From an uncultured bacterium (GTDB lineage: Bacteria > Actinomycetota > Coriobacteriia > Coriobacteriales > Atopobiaceae), in NCBI GenBank assembly GCA_905214865.1, contig CAJMNO010000034.1, positions 1 to 16,379 of the forward strand: 16,379 nt of DNA. Reading direction: 5' to 3'. The notes beneath the pieces are model-generated. The model worked only from the letters and a program-made list of their open reading frames with translations. It was not told the DNA's origin and did not search any database. Position numbers and translations under genes: made by a program. This document shows, one piece after another, positions 7,519-14,138 of the stretch; within the stretch, counting starts at the first letter, position 1; each line of letters starts with the position of its first letter.

Positions 7519-8298
7519 ATGGTACGCGATGCGGACAGCGCCCTGACGCGCAGGCGCAAGATCGCCTCGCTGGTGAGGGAGCGGTCGCGCTGCACGGTCA
7601 ACGACCTTGCGCGGCAGTTCGACGTCACCACGGCGACCATCCGCACGGACCTCGCCGCGCTGGAGGCGGAGGGCAAGGTCGTGCGCACCTACGGCGGAGC
7701 CGTCCCGGCAAGCGGCATGCCGCGGGAGGCCTCCCCCGAGCTCCGCGGGTACGCAGCCGAGAAGCGCCGCATAGCCCACGCCGCGCTGCCCCTGGTTGGC
7801 TCCGAGGAGACCATCGTGCTGGCCACGGGGACGACCGTCCTCGCCTTCGCCCGTGCGCTCGCGCGCTCCAATGTGCACGACCTGCGGGTCATCACCCCCG
7901 ACCTCAACGTCGCCCTCGCGCTCGACGCGCGGGACGACTTCACGGTGATCGTCCTGGGCGGCGAGCTGAGCCACAGGCAGCAGTACTCCTATGGCGACCA
8001 GGCCGAACTCATGGCGGACGCGTTCCACGCGCAGAAGTGCTTCATGTCCACGATGGGCGTGAGCCTGGAGGCGGGGCTCACCGCCCCGGACGTCCGAGCC
8101 GCCCAGCTGGACCGCAGGCTCCTCTCCATGGCCGGGGAGCACACGCTCCTTGCGGACGCCTCCAAGCTGGGGGTCGTCGCCTTGGAGCGCTTTGCCGGCC
8201 TCGAGCAGATGGACAACGTGGTGATGGACGACTCGGTGGACGACCGGACGGCAGAGGCCATCGGTGGCCTGGGGGTCAACCTCATACTGGCACGGTAG
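7519..8298 (+). CDS. DeoR-family transcriptional regulator
   Basis: 259 residues, normal for the family. The N-terminal helix-turn-helix covers about 10-60 (RRRKIASLV...TVNDLARQFDVTTATIRTDLAALE) followed by the usual RTYGGAV linker. The C-terminal sensor domain (about 78-250) resembles phosphosugar isomerases: EETIVLATGTT for sugar-phosphate contact, VITPDLNVALAL, VIVLGGELS, and ADASKLG near the end. Such proteins repress sugar, polyol or deoxynucleoside genes and are released by a phosphorylated sugar. ATG at 7519 has GGGAGG about 6 nt upstream. No sugar kinase, transporter or aldolase lies next to it, so its target is elsewhere or the genes were separated; an effect on the ATP-grasp/dlt-like region is possible but unsupported. 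Confidence 0.9.
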   Translation: MVRDADSALTRRRKIASLVRERSRCTVNDLARQFDVTTATIRTDLAALEAEGKVVRTYGGAVPASGMPREASPELRGYAAEKRRIAHAALPLVGSEETIVLATGTTVLAFARALARSNVHDLRVITPDLNVALALDARDDFTVIVLGGELSHRQQYSYGDQAELMADAFHAQKCFMSTMGVSLEAGLTAPDVRAAQLDRRLLSMAGEHTLLADASKLGVVALERFAGLEQMDNVVMDDSVDDRTAEAIGGLGVNLILAR

Positions 8299-8453
8299 GG
8301 GCGCGTACGGCCGCGGGTGCCACATCCTGGCGGCACGCCCGCGTATATGCGCTTTCCATACTTGGTTATCCATGGTGTCGATATGCCGTTTTTTGGTATG
8401 TCTACCAGCAGTTTGTTGAGTTGTCGCACCCATTCATCCCCGCGCGCCACCCT

Positions 8454-8482
8454 TTGACACGTCCCTCTCCTATCGCTTAAAT
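8454..8482 (+). promoter_or_regulatory. Promoter of the LysR gene
   Basis: TTGACA (8454-8459), 17-bp spacer, TTAAAT (8477-8482). Predicted start of transcription near 8489, which places it downstream of an in-frame ATG at 8485 and supports translation from ATG 8518 instead. Confidence 0.7.
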
Positions 8483-8517
8483 CGATGGAAGTTCGACACC
8501 CGTCAGAGGAGACCCCC

Positions 8518-9507
8518 ATGCGCCTTCAGCAGCTGCGCTACGTCATCGCCATCGCCGAGAGCGGCTCGATAAACGCTGTCGCCCACAGCATGTTCGTGTC
8601 GCAGTCGTCGCTCTCCGTGTCGGTAAAGGAGCTCGAGCAGGAGATGGGCATCACCATCTTCAACCGCTCGAGCCGGGGCATCTCGCTCACGAGCGACGGC
8701 GTAGAGTTCCTCTCGTATGCGCGCCAGGTGGTGGAACAGGCAGACCTCCTCGCGGACAGGTACCAGCGCGGAAAGGTCAGGGCCCACCAGAGGCTCTCGG
8801 TGTCGTCGCAGCACTACGCCTTTGCCGTGAACGCGTTCATCCGCTTTGTTGCTCAACACGACAACGGCAACTCGGAGGAGTTCACCCTGAGGGAGACGCG
8901 CACTGCCGACGTGATCGAGGACGTGCGCAGCTTCAAGAGCGACCTCGGCATCCTCTACCTGGGGACAAGCAACGAACGCCCCCTGCGCCGACGCCTGGAG
9001 GAGTGCAGCCTGCGCTTTGTCCCCCTGTTCAAGGCGCGCCCCCACGTGTTCGTTCACGAGGGCCATCCGCTTGCGTCCAAGAAGAGCGTGAGGACGCAGG
9101 ACCTCGCCAACTGGCCGCGGTACACCTTTGAGCAGGGGCCGGACAGCTCGCTCTACTTCTCGGAGGAGCCCCTGAGCTCGCTGCCCAACAGCCGCCAGAT
9201 CATCGTGAGCGACCGCGCGACCATGACCGGCCTGCTGCGCGACTACGACGGCTTCCTGGTGTCCACGGGCGTTAGGTCCGACGAGATGTTCGCGGGAATC
9301 GTCTCCATCCCCCTCGAGACCGACGAGGTCATGAACGTGGGGTACGTGGTCCACTCCCAGCGCAAGCTCTCCGAGCTGGCTCAGGACTACATCTCGCAGC
9401 TCGAAGACCTCATCTCGCAGTTTGGCGACAGCACGGTGCTGGTGCCGTCCCGCGGCACGGCCCGACACGGCTCAAAGGCCAAGGCAGGCGAGACGGGCGA
9501 GGCATAG
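8518..9507 (+). CDS. LysR-family transcriptional regulator
   Basis: 329 residues. The winged helix-turn-helix at 1-60 is typical (LRYVIAIAESGSINAVAHSMFVSQSSLSVSVKELE...LFNR-like IFNRSSRGISLTSDG). An effector-binding domain of the periplasmic-binding-protein fold follows from about 90 to 300, and then a hydrophilic tail rich in K, G, E. ATG 8518 is chosen because AGAGGAG lies 7 nt upstream and the protein begins as LysR proteins do (MRLQQLRYV). Strong own promoter. Sulfur-metabolism genes begin 1.5 kb downstream in the same direction; LysR regulators (CysB, CmbR, MetR types) commonly control such genes, so it is a candidate regulator of the mccBA-like pair, with the palindrome at 10700-10716 a possible site. 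This is inference; the repeat array lies between them. Confidence 0.9.
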   Translation: MRLQQLRYVIAIAESGSINAVAHSMFVSQSSLSVSVKELEQEMGITIFNRSSRGISLTSDGVEFLSYARQVVEQADLLADRYQRGKVRAHQRLSVSSQHYAFAVNAFIRFVAQHDNGNSEEFTLRETRTADVIEDVRSFKSDLGILYLGTSNERPLRRRLEECSLRFVPLFKARPHVFVHEGHPLASKKSVRTQDLANWPRYTFEQGPDSSLYFSEEPLSSLPNSRQIIVSDRATMTGLLRDYDGFLVSTGVRSDEMFAGIVSIPLETDEVMNVGYVVHSQRKLSELAQDYISQLEDLISQFGDSTVLVPSRGTARHGSKAKAGETGEA

Positions 9508-9718
9508 GGGTTCGCAAAGCCAGTCGCCGGCCGCATTCTGGTCACTGGTCCTTCTCCCCCGACATCTCACGGCACAGGTTGCCGTTTCATAGGTCAAAGA
9601 GGGGCGGGGCAGGTCTGCCGTCCCGCGACGGGAGCTGGCCCCAAGCCGCGCCATTGTCCAGGCCCATCAGCAGGCGAAACGCTTGGCCGCGCCACCGCCC
9701 GCGTGAGTGGCGGAAGCC
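9508..9718. other. Intergenic, no feature recognised
   Basis: GC-rich sequence after the LysR stop without a credible gene, tRNA-like fold or convincing terminator. Open frames here lack Shine-Dalgarno sequences and have low-complexity R/P/G/A composition. Confidence 0.6.
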
Positions 9719-10302
9719 ATGTGCCGGCAGATTCCCGGGCTCGCACGAATTGGGGGGCGCCATGCTTGGCAAACCCAGCCCTCATGCGAATCCCCGTGCC
9801 GGATGCTTAGCAATCCTAGCCCCCATGCAAATTCCGAACCACGATGCTTAGCGCCACTAGGCCTCGTGTGGATTTCCGTCCCGAAAGCTTAGAGATGCTA
9901 GGCCTCGTGCGAGTAAAGCGCTTAAAACTCACATGAGGGCTAGGCTTGCTAAGCATTCGGACGGCCAATAGACACGGGGGCTAGGTTCTTTAAGCGCGTG
10001 GCCCCACGCGGCCGATAGGTGCGGGTGCTTAATACTCCCGGGGCCCGCGCAGGCGCCGGAGGGGCCGTGCTTAAAGATTCCGAAGCCCGTACGGATTTCC
10101 TCTCTTCCAAACCAACCGAGCACCGGCAGGATTAAGCATTTGACCGCAAAACCCATTCGGGCACCGGAATCTTTAAGCGGCGGAGCCCCACCACTCGCGC
10201 AGGCACCGTGCTTTCTAAGCGTTCGCCCTCTCCATCCGTTCGGGCACCTGACTTTCTAAGCCGCGTGGCTCCCCATCCGTGCGGGCACCGTACTTTCTAA
10301 GC
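9719..10302. repeat. Array of ~41-bp diverged repeats with orientation switches
   Basis: At least 13 units, each marked by a GCTTRG/GCTTAA core. Forward cores begin at 9764, 9805, 9846, 9887, then 10027 and 10069. Reverse-complement cores (C/TTAAGC) end at 9954, 9995, then 10137, 10178, 10220, 10261 and 10302. Spacing within each run is 41 or 42 bp. A more degenerate forward unit is likely at about 9719-9761. Inner units carry the imperfect palindrome GCTTAG-N5-CTAGSC; right-hand units read GCTTAGAAAGTACGGTGCC. The flanking part of each unit is also conserved (around CATGCGAAT or CGCACGGAT), so the whole 41 bp is the unit. Where forward meets reverse (9887 to 9954 and 10069 to 10137) the two halves give imperfect palindromes of 68 and 69 bp. 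No gene fits the region. Function unknown. Confidence 0.8.
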
Positions 10303-10662
10303 CGTGTGGGATGCGACGATGCCCGAGTGCGCGGGCTAGACACCCGGAGAGAGGAGGGGCAGGCAGCGCTGGAACCCGGAAAACCTGGCCCCATGGTCCT
10401 TCTCAGCCCATCGCACTTCCCTTGCCACAGGATTCCGACAGCGCGAGCGGGACGGTCACGGCCGAGGCGACCGGATACGGGCAACCCAAGCGCGCGGATC
10501 CGGGCCACGGGAGGCTCGCTCCTCCGACCCCCCTCTTGCCTATCCCTAGCCGTGCGCGGTCGCTCCCGATCTTGCAGAACCTGGCCTGCCGAGACATCCC
10601 CGATTGACTTCCCGTCCCGGCCACCCCTTTGTTTCCAACGGATGACTCGGTGGGAATCCGCG
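10303..10662. other. Intergenic, no feature recognised
   Basis: Between the repeat array and the sulfur-operon promoter. No coding frame with a start site and plausible protein composition, and no recognisable RNA gene. A further very degraded repeat unit around 10335-10340 (CTAGAC where CTAAGC would be expected) is possible but weak. Confidence 0.55.
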
Positions 10663-10691
10663 TTGACAGCCCCTCTCCCCCGCCGTATAAA
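10663..10691 (+). promoter_or_regulatory. Near-consensus promoter of the transsulfuration operon
   Basis: TTGACA (10663-10668), exactly 17 bp, TATAAA (10686-10691). Predicted transcription start about 10698, giving a leader of roughly 355 nt before the first start codon at 11055. Confidence 0.82.
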
Positions 10692-10699
10692 GCATATAT

Positions 10700-10716
10700 C
10701 CTAGTTGTTCACTAGG
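10700..10716. promoter_or_regulatory. Palindrome at the predicted transcription start
   Basis: CCTAGT-TGTTC-ACTAGG, perfect 6-bp arms with a 5-bp spacer, beginning 8 bp after the -10 element and so covering the start point. Position suits a repressor operator; it could also form a hairpin at the extreme 5' end of the mRNA. Confidence 0.5.
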
Positions 10717-11054
10717 GTTTGTATCGAGGGCGAACGGGAGGTGAGGGCGACGGCAGCACGCACGAGCTCGCATGCAAAGGCACTGCTGGTTCACTGGGTG
10801 CGTGCCTGTTGTGCCTGACACCCCTGGGGTGACGAGTGCCTCGCTCCGCTCCCGCAGCATCGCGTAGGGCACCAAGGCGCACGCCTGCGCCCGTCTCCCC
10901 CCACCACATGGGCGGCCCCGCCCAACGGGGCAATTTGACGCGTAACAAGTTGAGAGAAGAGTCCGCCTCCCCCGTGGGAGGTGCCATGGGTCATGTCTCC
11001 CCTGCGGGAGAGCGAACGCCCATGCGTCGCCACGGGACAGGAGAAGGGAACAGC
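10717..11054 (+). promoter_or_regulatory. Long structured 5' leader of the sulfur operon
   Basis: About 340 nt without a credible gene between promoter and start codon. The 3' part holds three compact hairpins: GCCCCG/CGGGGC (10915-10931, 5-nt loop, then AATTTG), CCTCCC/GGGAGG (10966-10981, 4-nt loop) and TCTCCC/GGGAGA (10996-11011, 4-nt loop). The CTCCC strands could also pair with the gene's own GGAGAAGGG ribosome site, an arrangement that suits attenuation or translational control by a sulfur metabolite. No conserved core of SAM-I, SAM-IV or T-box leaders was recognised, so the class is open. In-frame extension of the first gene into this leader is possible on paper but its composition is not protein-like. 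Confidence 0.5.
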
Positions 11055-12230
11055 ATGCCACAGCAGAGCCAGCAGCCCACCCCGTCGTTTGCCACGCGCC
11101 TGATCCACGCGGGCGCGACCACCGACCCCGTCACGGGCGCGGTCAACGTCCCCATCTACCAGACTTCGACGTACCAGCAGGACGGCGTGGGCAAGAACCG
11201 AGGCTGGGAGTACTCGCGCACGGGCAACCCAACGCGAGCGGCCCTCGAGCGCCTGATCGCCGACCTGGAGGGAGGCTACGCGGGCTTTGCGTTCGCAAGC
11301 GGCATGGCGGCGATCACCGCAGTGCTGAGCCTCCTCTCCACAGGCGACGAGGTCATCATCCCCACCAACGTGTACGGGGGCACCTATCGCGTCCTCAACC
11401 AGGTGTTTGACCACTTTGGCCTCACGTTCCGCGTGGTGGACACGACCGACCCGGCAAACCTGGAGGCGGCCATCGGCCCCAACACCCGCGCGACGCTGGT
11501 GGAGAGCCCCGCAAATCCCCTGATGACCATCACCGACCTCAGGGAGGTCTCGCGCATCGCCCACGAGCACGGGCTCCTCTCCATCGTGGACAACACCTTC
11601 ATGACCCCGTACCTGCAGAGGCCGCTGGAGCTTGGGGCGGACGTCGTGGTCCACAGCGCCACCAAGTACCTGGGCGGGCACTCCGACGTGGTCGCGGGCC
11701 TCGCCGTGGTGGCGACGGAGGAGCTTGCCGAGCGCCTGGCCTTCGTCCAGAACGCCACCGGCGGGGTGCTGGGGCCGTTTGACTCGTTCCTTCTCATCCG
11801 CGGGATAAAGACGCTGGGCGTCCGCATGGACCGTCACCTGCACAACGCGGGCGTCATCGCGCATGCGCTGGAGGAGAGCGACGCGGTTGCGCGCGTGTAC
11901 TACCCCGGCCTGCCAGACTTCCCCGGCTACGAGGTCAACCGCCGCCAGGCGTCGGGAGCGGGCGCCATGGTGAGCTTTGAGCTCGCGGACGGCTACGACG
12001 CGCACAGGTTCCTCGCCTCCACGCGCCTCGTCGCGCTGGCAGAGAGCCTGGGCGGCGTGGAGTCGCTGGTATGCCACCCCGCGACCATGACGCACGCGGC
12101 CATACCCAAGGAGGAGCGCGACCGCGTGGGGATCACCGACGGGCTCATCCGCCTGTCGGTGGGAATCGAGGACGCAAGCGACATCCTCGCGGACATTGAG
12201 CAGGCAATCGCGGCGGCAAGGGAGGACTAG
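11055..12230 (+). CDS. mccB: Cys/Met metabolism PLP enzyme (cystathionine gamma-lyase/synthase type)
   Basis: 391 residues, typical of the trans-sulfuration enzyme family. Begins FATRLIHAG (12-20); substrate/PLP elements YSRTGNPTR (53-61) and FASGMAAI (80-87); D179 in IVDNTF holds the PLP nitrogen; the Schiff-base lysine is K204 in HSATKYLGG; the C-terminal active-site block includes SLGGVESLVCHPATMTHA and a late RLSVGIED. ATG at 11055 follows AGGAGAAGGG with good spacing. It catalyses gamma-elimination of cystathionine to cysteine or the reverse gamma-replacement; family members (CGL, CGS, O-acetylhomoserine sulfhydrylase) are hard to tell apart by motifs. The MccA-like partner 2 bp downstream favours the reverse direction (homocysteine to cystathionine to cysteine), hence the symbol, held loosely. 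Cytosolic tetramer in the family. Confidence 0.85.
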   Translation: MPQQSQQPTPSFATRLIHAGATTDPVTGAVNVPIYQTSTYQQDGVGKNRGWEYSRTGNPTRAALERLIADLEGGYAGFAFASGMAAITAVLSLLSTGDEVIIPTNVYGGTYRVLNQVFDHFGLTFRVVDTTDPANLEAAIGPNTRATLVESPANPLMTITDLREVSRIAHEHGLLSIVDNTFMTPYLQRPLELGADVVVHSATKYLGGHSDVVAGLAVVATEELAERLAFVQNATGGVLGPFDSFLLIRGIKTLGVRMDRHLHNAGVIAHALEESDAVARVYYPGLPDFPGYEVNRRQASGAGAMVSFELADGYDAHRFLASTRLVALAESLGGVESLVCHPATMTHAAIPKEERDRVGITDGLIRLSVGIEDASDILADIEQAIAAARED

Positions 12231-12232
12231 GG

Positions 12233-13147
12233 ATGCGCCACTACTTTGACTCGATGGGAGAGCTCGTGGGGAACACCCCCATGCTCAAGATCAACGAGAT
12301 GGGCGTCAAGCCCGAGGTCGAGTTGTTCGCCAAGCTCGAGCTCATGAACCCGGCGGGGTCCGTGAAGGACCGTACGGGCATGTGGATGGTGCGTGACGCC
12401 GAGGAGCGCGGCCTCCTCAAGCCCGGCTCCACGATCGTGGAGGCAACGGCCGGAAACATGGGGCTGGGCATAGCCTTCGCCGCGCTGGGCAAGGGCTACA
12501 AGGTCGTGTTCGTGGTTCCCGGCAAGTTCAGCGAGGAGAAGCAGACCCTGATGCGCGCGCTGGGGGCGAGCATCGTCCACACGCCCGAGGAGGACGGGAT
12601 GCTGGGGGCGCAGGCCAAGATGGAGGAGCTGCTGGGCCAGATTCCCGGCTCCGTCGCACTGCGCCAGTTCAAGAACCAGGCAAACCCCCAGGCGCACTAC
12701 GAGAGCACCGCCCCAGAGATCTGGCGCGACCTGGGCGGACACATCGACTACTTTGTGGCGGGCGCCGGCTCGGGCGGCACGTTCACCGGCATCATGCGCT
12801 ACCTCAAGGAGAGGGATCCGATCATTCGGGGCGTGCTGGCAGACCCCGTTGGCTCCACGATGGGCGGCGGAGAGCACGCCGCCTACGCGATCGAGGGCAT
12901 TGGCAACGACTTTGTGGCGGACACCATGGACATGGGACTGGTCGACGAGGTCATCAAGGTGAACGACGACCAGGCGTACGGCGCCTCGCGCGAGCTTGCG
13001 TGGAAGGAGGGCGTGTTCGCGGGCTCCTCCTCCGGTGCGGCGCTGTTCGCCGCGCTGCGGGTTGCGGAGAGGATCGACCACGGCACGGTCGTGACCCTCT
13101 TCCCCGACCGAGGCGACCGCTACTTCAGCGAGCACCTGTACGAGTAG
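12233..13147 (+). CDS. mccA: MccA-like cystathionine beta-synthase / O-acetylserine-dependent sulfur enzyme
   Basis: 304 residues of the cysteine-synthase fold. GNTPMLKI (13-20), PLP lysine K45 in NPAGSVKDR, substrate loop EATAGNMGLGIA (70-81), phosphate loop GAGSGGTFTG (177-186), and GSSSGAA (264-270) near the end. The EATAGN loop with KFSEEKQ (98-104) matches Bacillus MccA (YrhA) as I remember it better than CysK, which has SGNTG and no EKQ there. There is no heme domain or CBS pair. The start is 2 nt after the preceding stop with its GGGAGG inside the upstream gene, so the two are translationally linked. Predicted reaction: joining homocysteine to an activated serine to give cystathionine. 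The oddity is a Met for the usual Thr in A-G-N-T-G. Cysteine synthase activity is the alternative. Confidence 0.83.
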   Translation: MRHYFDSMGELVGNTPMLKINEMGVKPEVELFAKLELMNPAGSVKDRTGMWMVRDAEERGLLKPGSTIVEATAGNMGLGIAFAALGKGYKVVFVVPGKFSEEKQTLMRALGASIVHTPEEDGMLGAQAKMEELLGQIPGSVALRQFKNQANPQAHYESTAPEIWRDLGGHIDYFVAGAGSGGTFTGIMRYLKERDPIIRGVLADPVGSTMGGGEHAAYAIEGIGNDFVADTMDMGLVDEVIKVNDDQAYGASRELAWKEGVFAGSSSGAALFAALRVAERIDHGTVVTLFPDRGDRYFSEHLYE

Positions 13148-13166
13148 CGTGGTCCGCACGAGGCGA

Positions 13167-13216
13167 GGGGCCCCGGAGCCATGGGCAGATGCCGCGGCTC
13201 CGGGGCCCCTCTTCTC
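13167..13216 (+). terminator. Rho-independent terminator of the sulfur operon
   Basis: Perfect 14-bp stem (13167-13180 with 13196-13209) around a 15-nt loop, followed by TCTTCTCT. It lies 20 nt after the stop. The convergent aquaporin gene ends at 13239, so the stem may also block read-through from that side, although no T run follows on the minus strand. Confidence 0.85.
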
Positions 13217-13238
13217 TCCCCTGACGGAGAGTACGTGG

Positions 13239-13952
13239 CTACTTCTTAATGGGCTTGGCCCCCGGCTTGAGGAAGCCGTGGATGGCGGCGGCAAGGGAGG
13301 CCCCCACGAACGGCGCCACGATGAAGACCCAGAGCTGCGCCAGCGGAACGGGGTCGCCCACGAAGGCCATCATGAGCGCCGGCCCAAAGCTCCGCGCGGG
13401 GTTGGCGGACGCGCGGGTAAGCGGTGCGGCGAACATGGTGACACCCGCCAGGGCGACGCCGCGGGCAACGCCGGAGGACTGCTCTCGCCCGCGTCCCTCG
13501 GTCGATCCCAGCGCCACGAGAGTCAGGATGCAGCTGATGGCGACCTCCACCAGGATGGCACCAAAGAGCCACACGCCCACCGGTGAGCGGGGGCCAAACC
13601 CGTTGCAGCCCAGGTCGGCCGCCGTCGCGACGCCCACGTTGGACAGCGCCACGAGGAGGAACACCATCGCCGCCCCCGCGAGCGCGCCCAGGAACTGTCC
13701 CGCCCAGTAGCCAAACAGGTCGCGGGCGTCGATGCGGCGGTCGAGGTACATCCCCAGCGACACCGCGGGGTTGAGATGGGCGCCCGAGACAGGCCCCAGC
13801 GCATAGCCCATGGCAGCCACGGCAAGCCCGATGGCAAGGGCGACCCCAACGTAGCCCACCGCCTTCAGCTCGAGCCACGCCCCGCAGCCGCAGAGCACGA
13901 GCACGAAGGTTCCCACGAACTCCGCCGAATACCGCTTGAGAGACTCGCTCAT
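13239..13952 (-). CDS. Aquaporin/MIP-family channel
   Basis: 237 residues with six predicted membrane helices. The two half-helix motifs are intact: HLNPAV (N61) and SANPARSFGPA (N184, R187). The NPARS-F-G-P ending is aquaporin-like rather than GlpF-like (NPARD). Aligned by eye to E. coli AqpZ, the aromatic/arginine filter residues F43, H174, T183 and R189 become I41, T172, A181 and R187, a wider and less polar opening than in strict water channels. Start ATG at 13952 follows GAGGAGG. It stands alone and converges on the sulfur operon. It may pass water, small neutral solutes or metabolic acids; a glycerol facilitator is less likely from the missing Asp after the second NPA. No promoter was clear. 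Confidence 0.93.
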   Translation of the reverse strand: MSESLKRYSAEFVGTFVLVLCGCGAWLELKAVGYVGVALAIGLAVAAMGYALGPVSGAHLNPAVSLGMYLDRRIDARDLFGYWAGQFLGALAGAAMVFLLVALSNVGVATAADLGCNGFGPRSPVGVWLFGAILVEVAISCILTLVALGSTEGRGREQSSGVARGVALAGVTMFAAPLTRASANPARSFGPALMMAFVGDPVPLAQLWVFIVAPFVGASLAAAIHGFLKPGAKPIKK

Positions 13953-14082
13953 CTTCCCTCCTCCTCAACGCGCGCCGGGGCAGGCAGCCCCCTCGATTGC
14001 GCCATTCAACCATGATAGTTCCCCGTCACCGCCCCGTCGCATCATCTGGGCGACGTGACGCCACGGCTCTGCTATCGTTCGT

Positions 14083-14103
14083 CTAGCTTGCAGCTAGCTT
14101 GCA
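14083..14103. promoter_or_regulatory. Tandem 10-bp direct repeat upstream of the nuclease gene
   Basis: CTAGCTTGCA occurs at 14083-14092 and again at 14094-14103 (11-bp period, one helical turn). The junction also reads as TTGCA-N7-TGCAA, an inverted repeat. It is 36 bp before the chosen start codon and near where the promoter should be, so it is a candidate operator. Confidence 0.4.
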
Positions 14104-14138
14104 AAAACCTCGGAATCTCTTCGGAAACGGGGGCGGCC

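Noticed and set aside
8313..8342. Possible terminator after the DeoR gene
   Set aside because: The inverted repeat GCGGGTGCC / GGCACGCCCGC needs a 2-nt bulge and is not followed by a T run.
9764..10302. CRISPR array
   Set aside because: The units are diverged along their whole length, there are no distinct spacers between identical repeats, the orientation switches and no cas gene is near.
9579..10704. Several short open frames on both strands in the 1.5-kb gap
   Set aside because: None has a good ribosome site or protein-like composition, and those in 9760-10300 are translations of the 41-bp repeats.
10698..11054. SAM riboswitch or T-box leader
   Set aside because: The conserved cores (SAM-I/IV junction sequences, T-box TGGNACCGCG) could not be found by reading. 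The leader is reported as unclassified instead.
10836..11054. N-terminal extension of the cystathionine gamma-lyase-type gene
   Set aside because: It would add about 73 residues of R/P-rich sequence across the hairpins. ATG 11055 has a strong ribosome site and gives the family's normal length.
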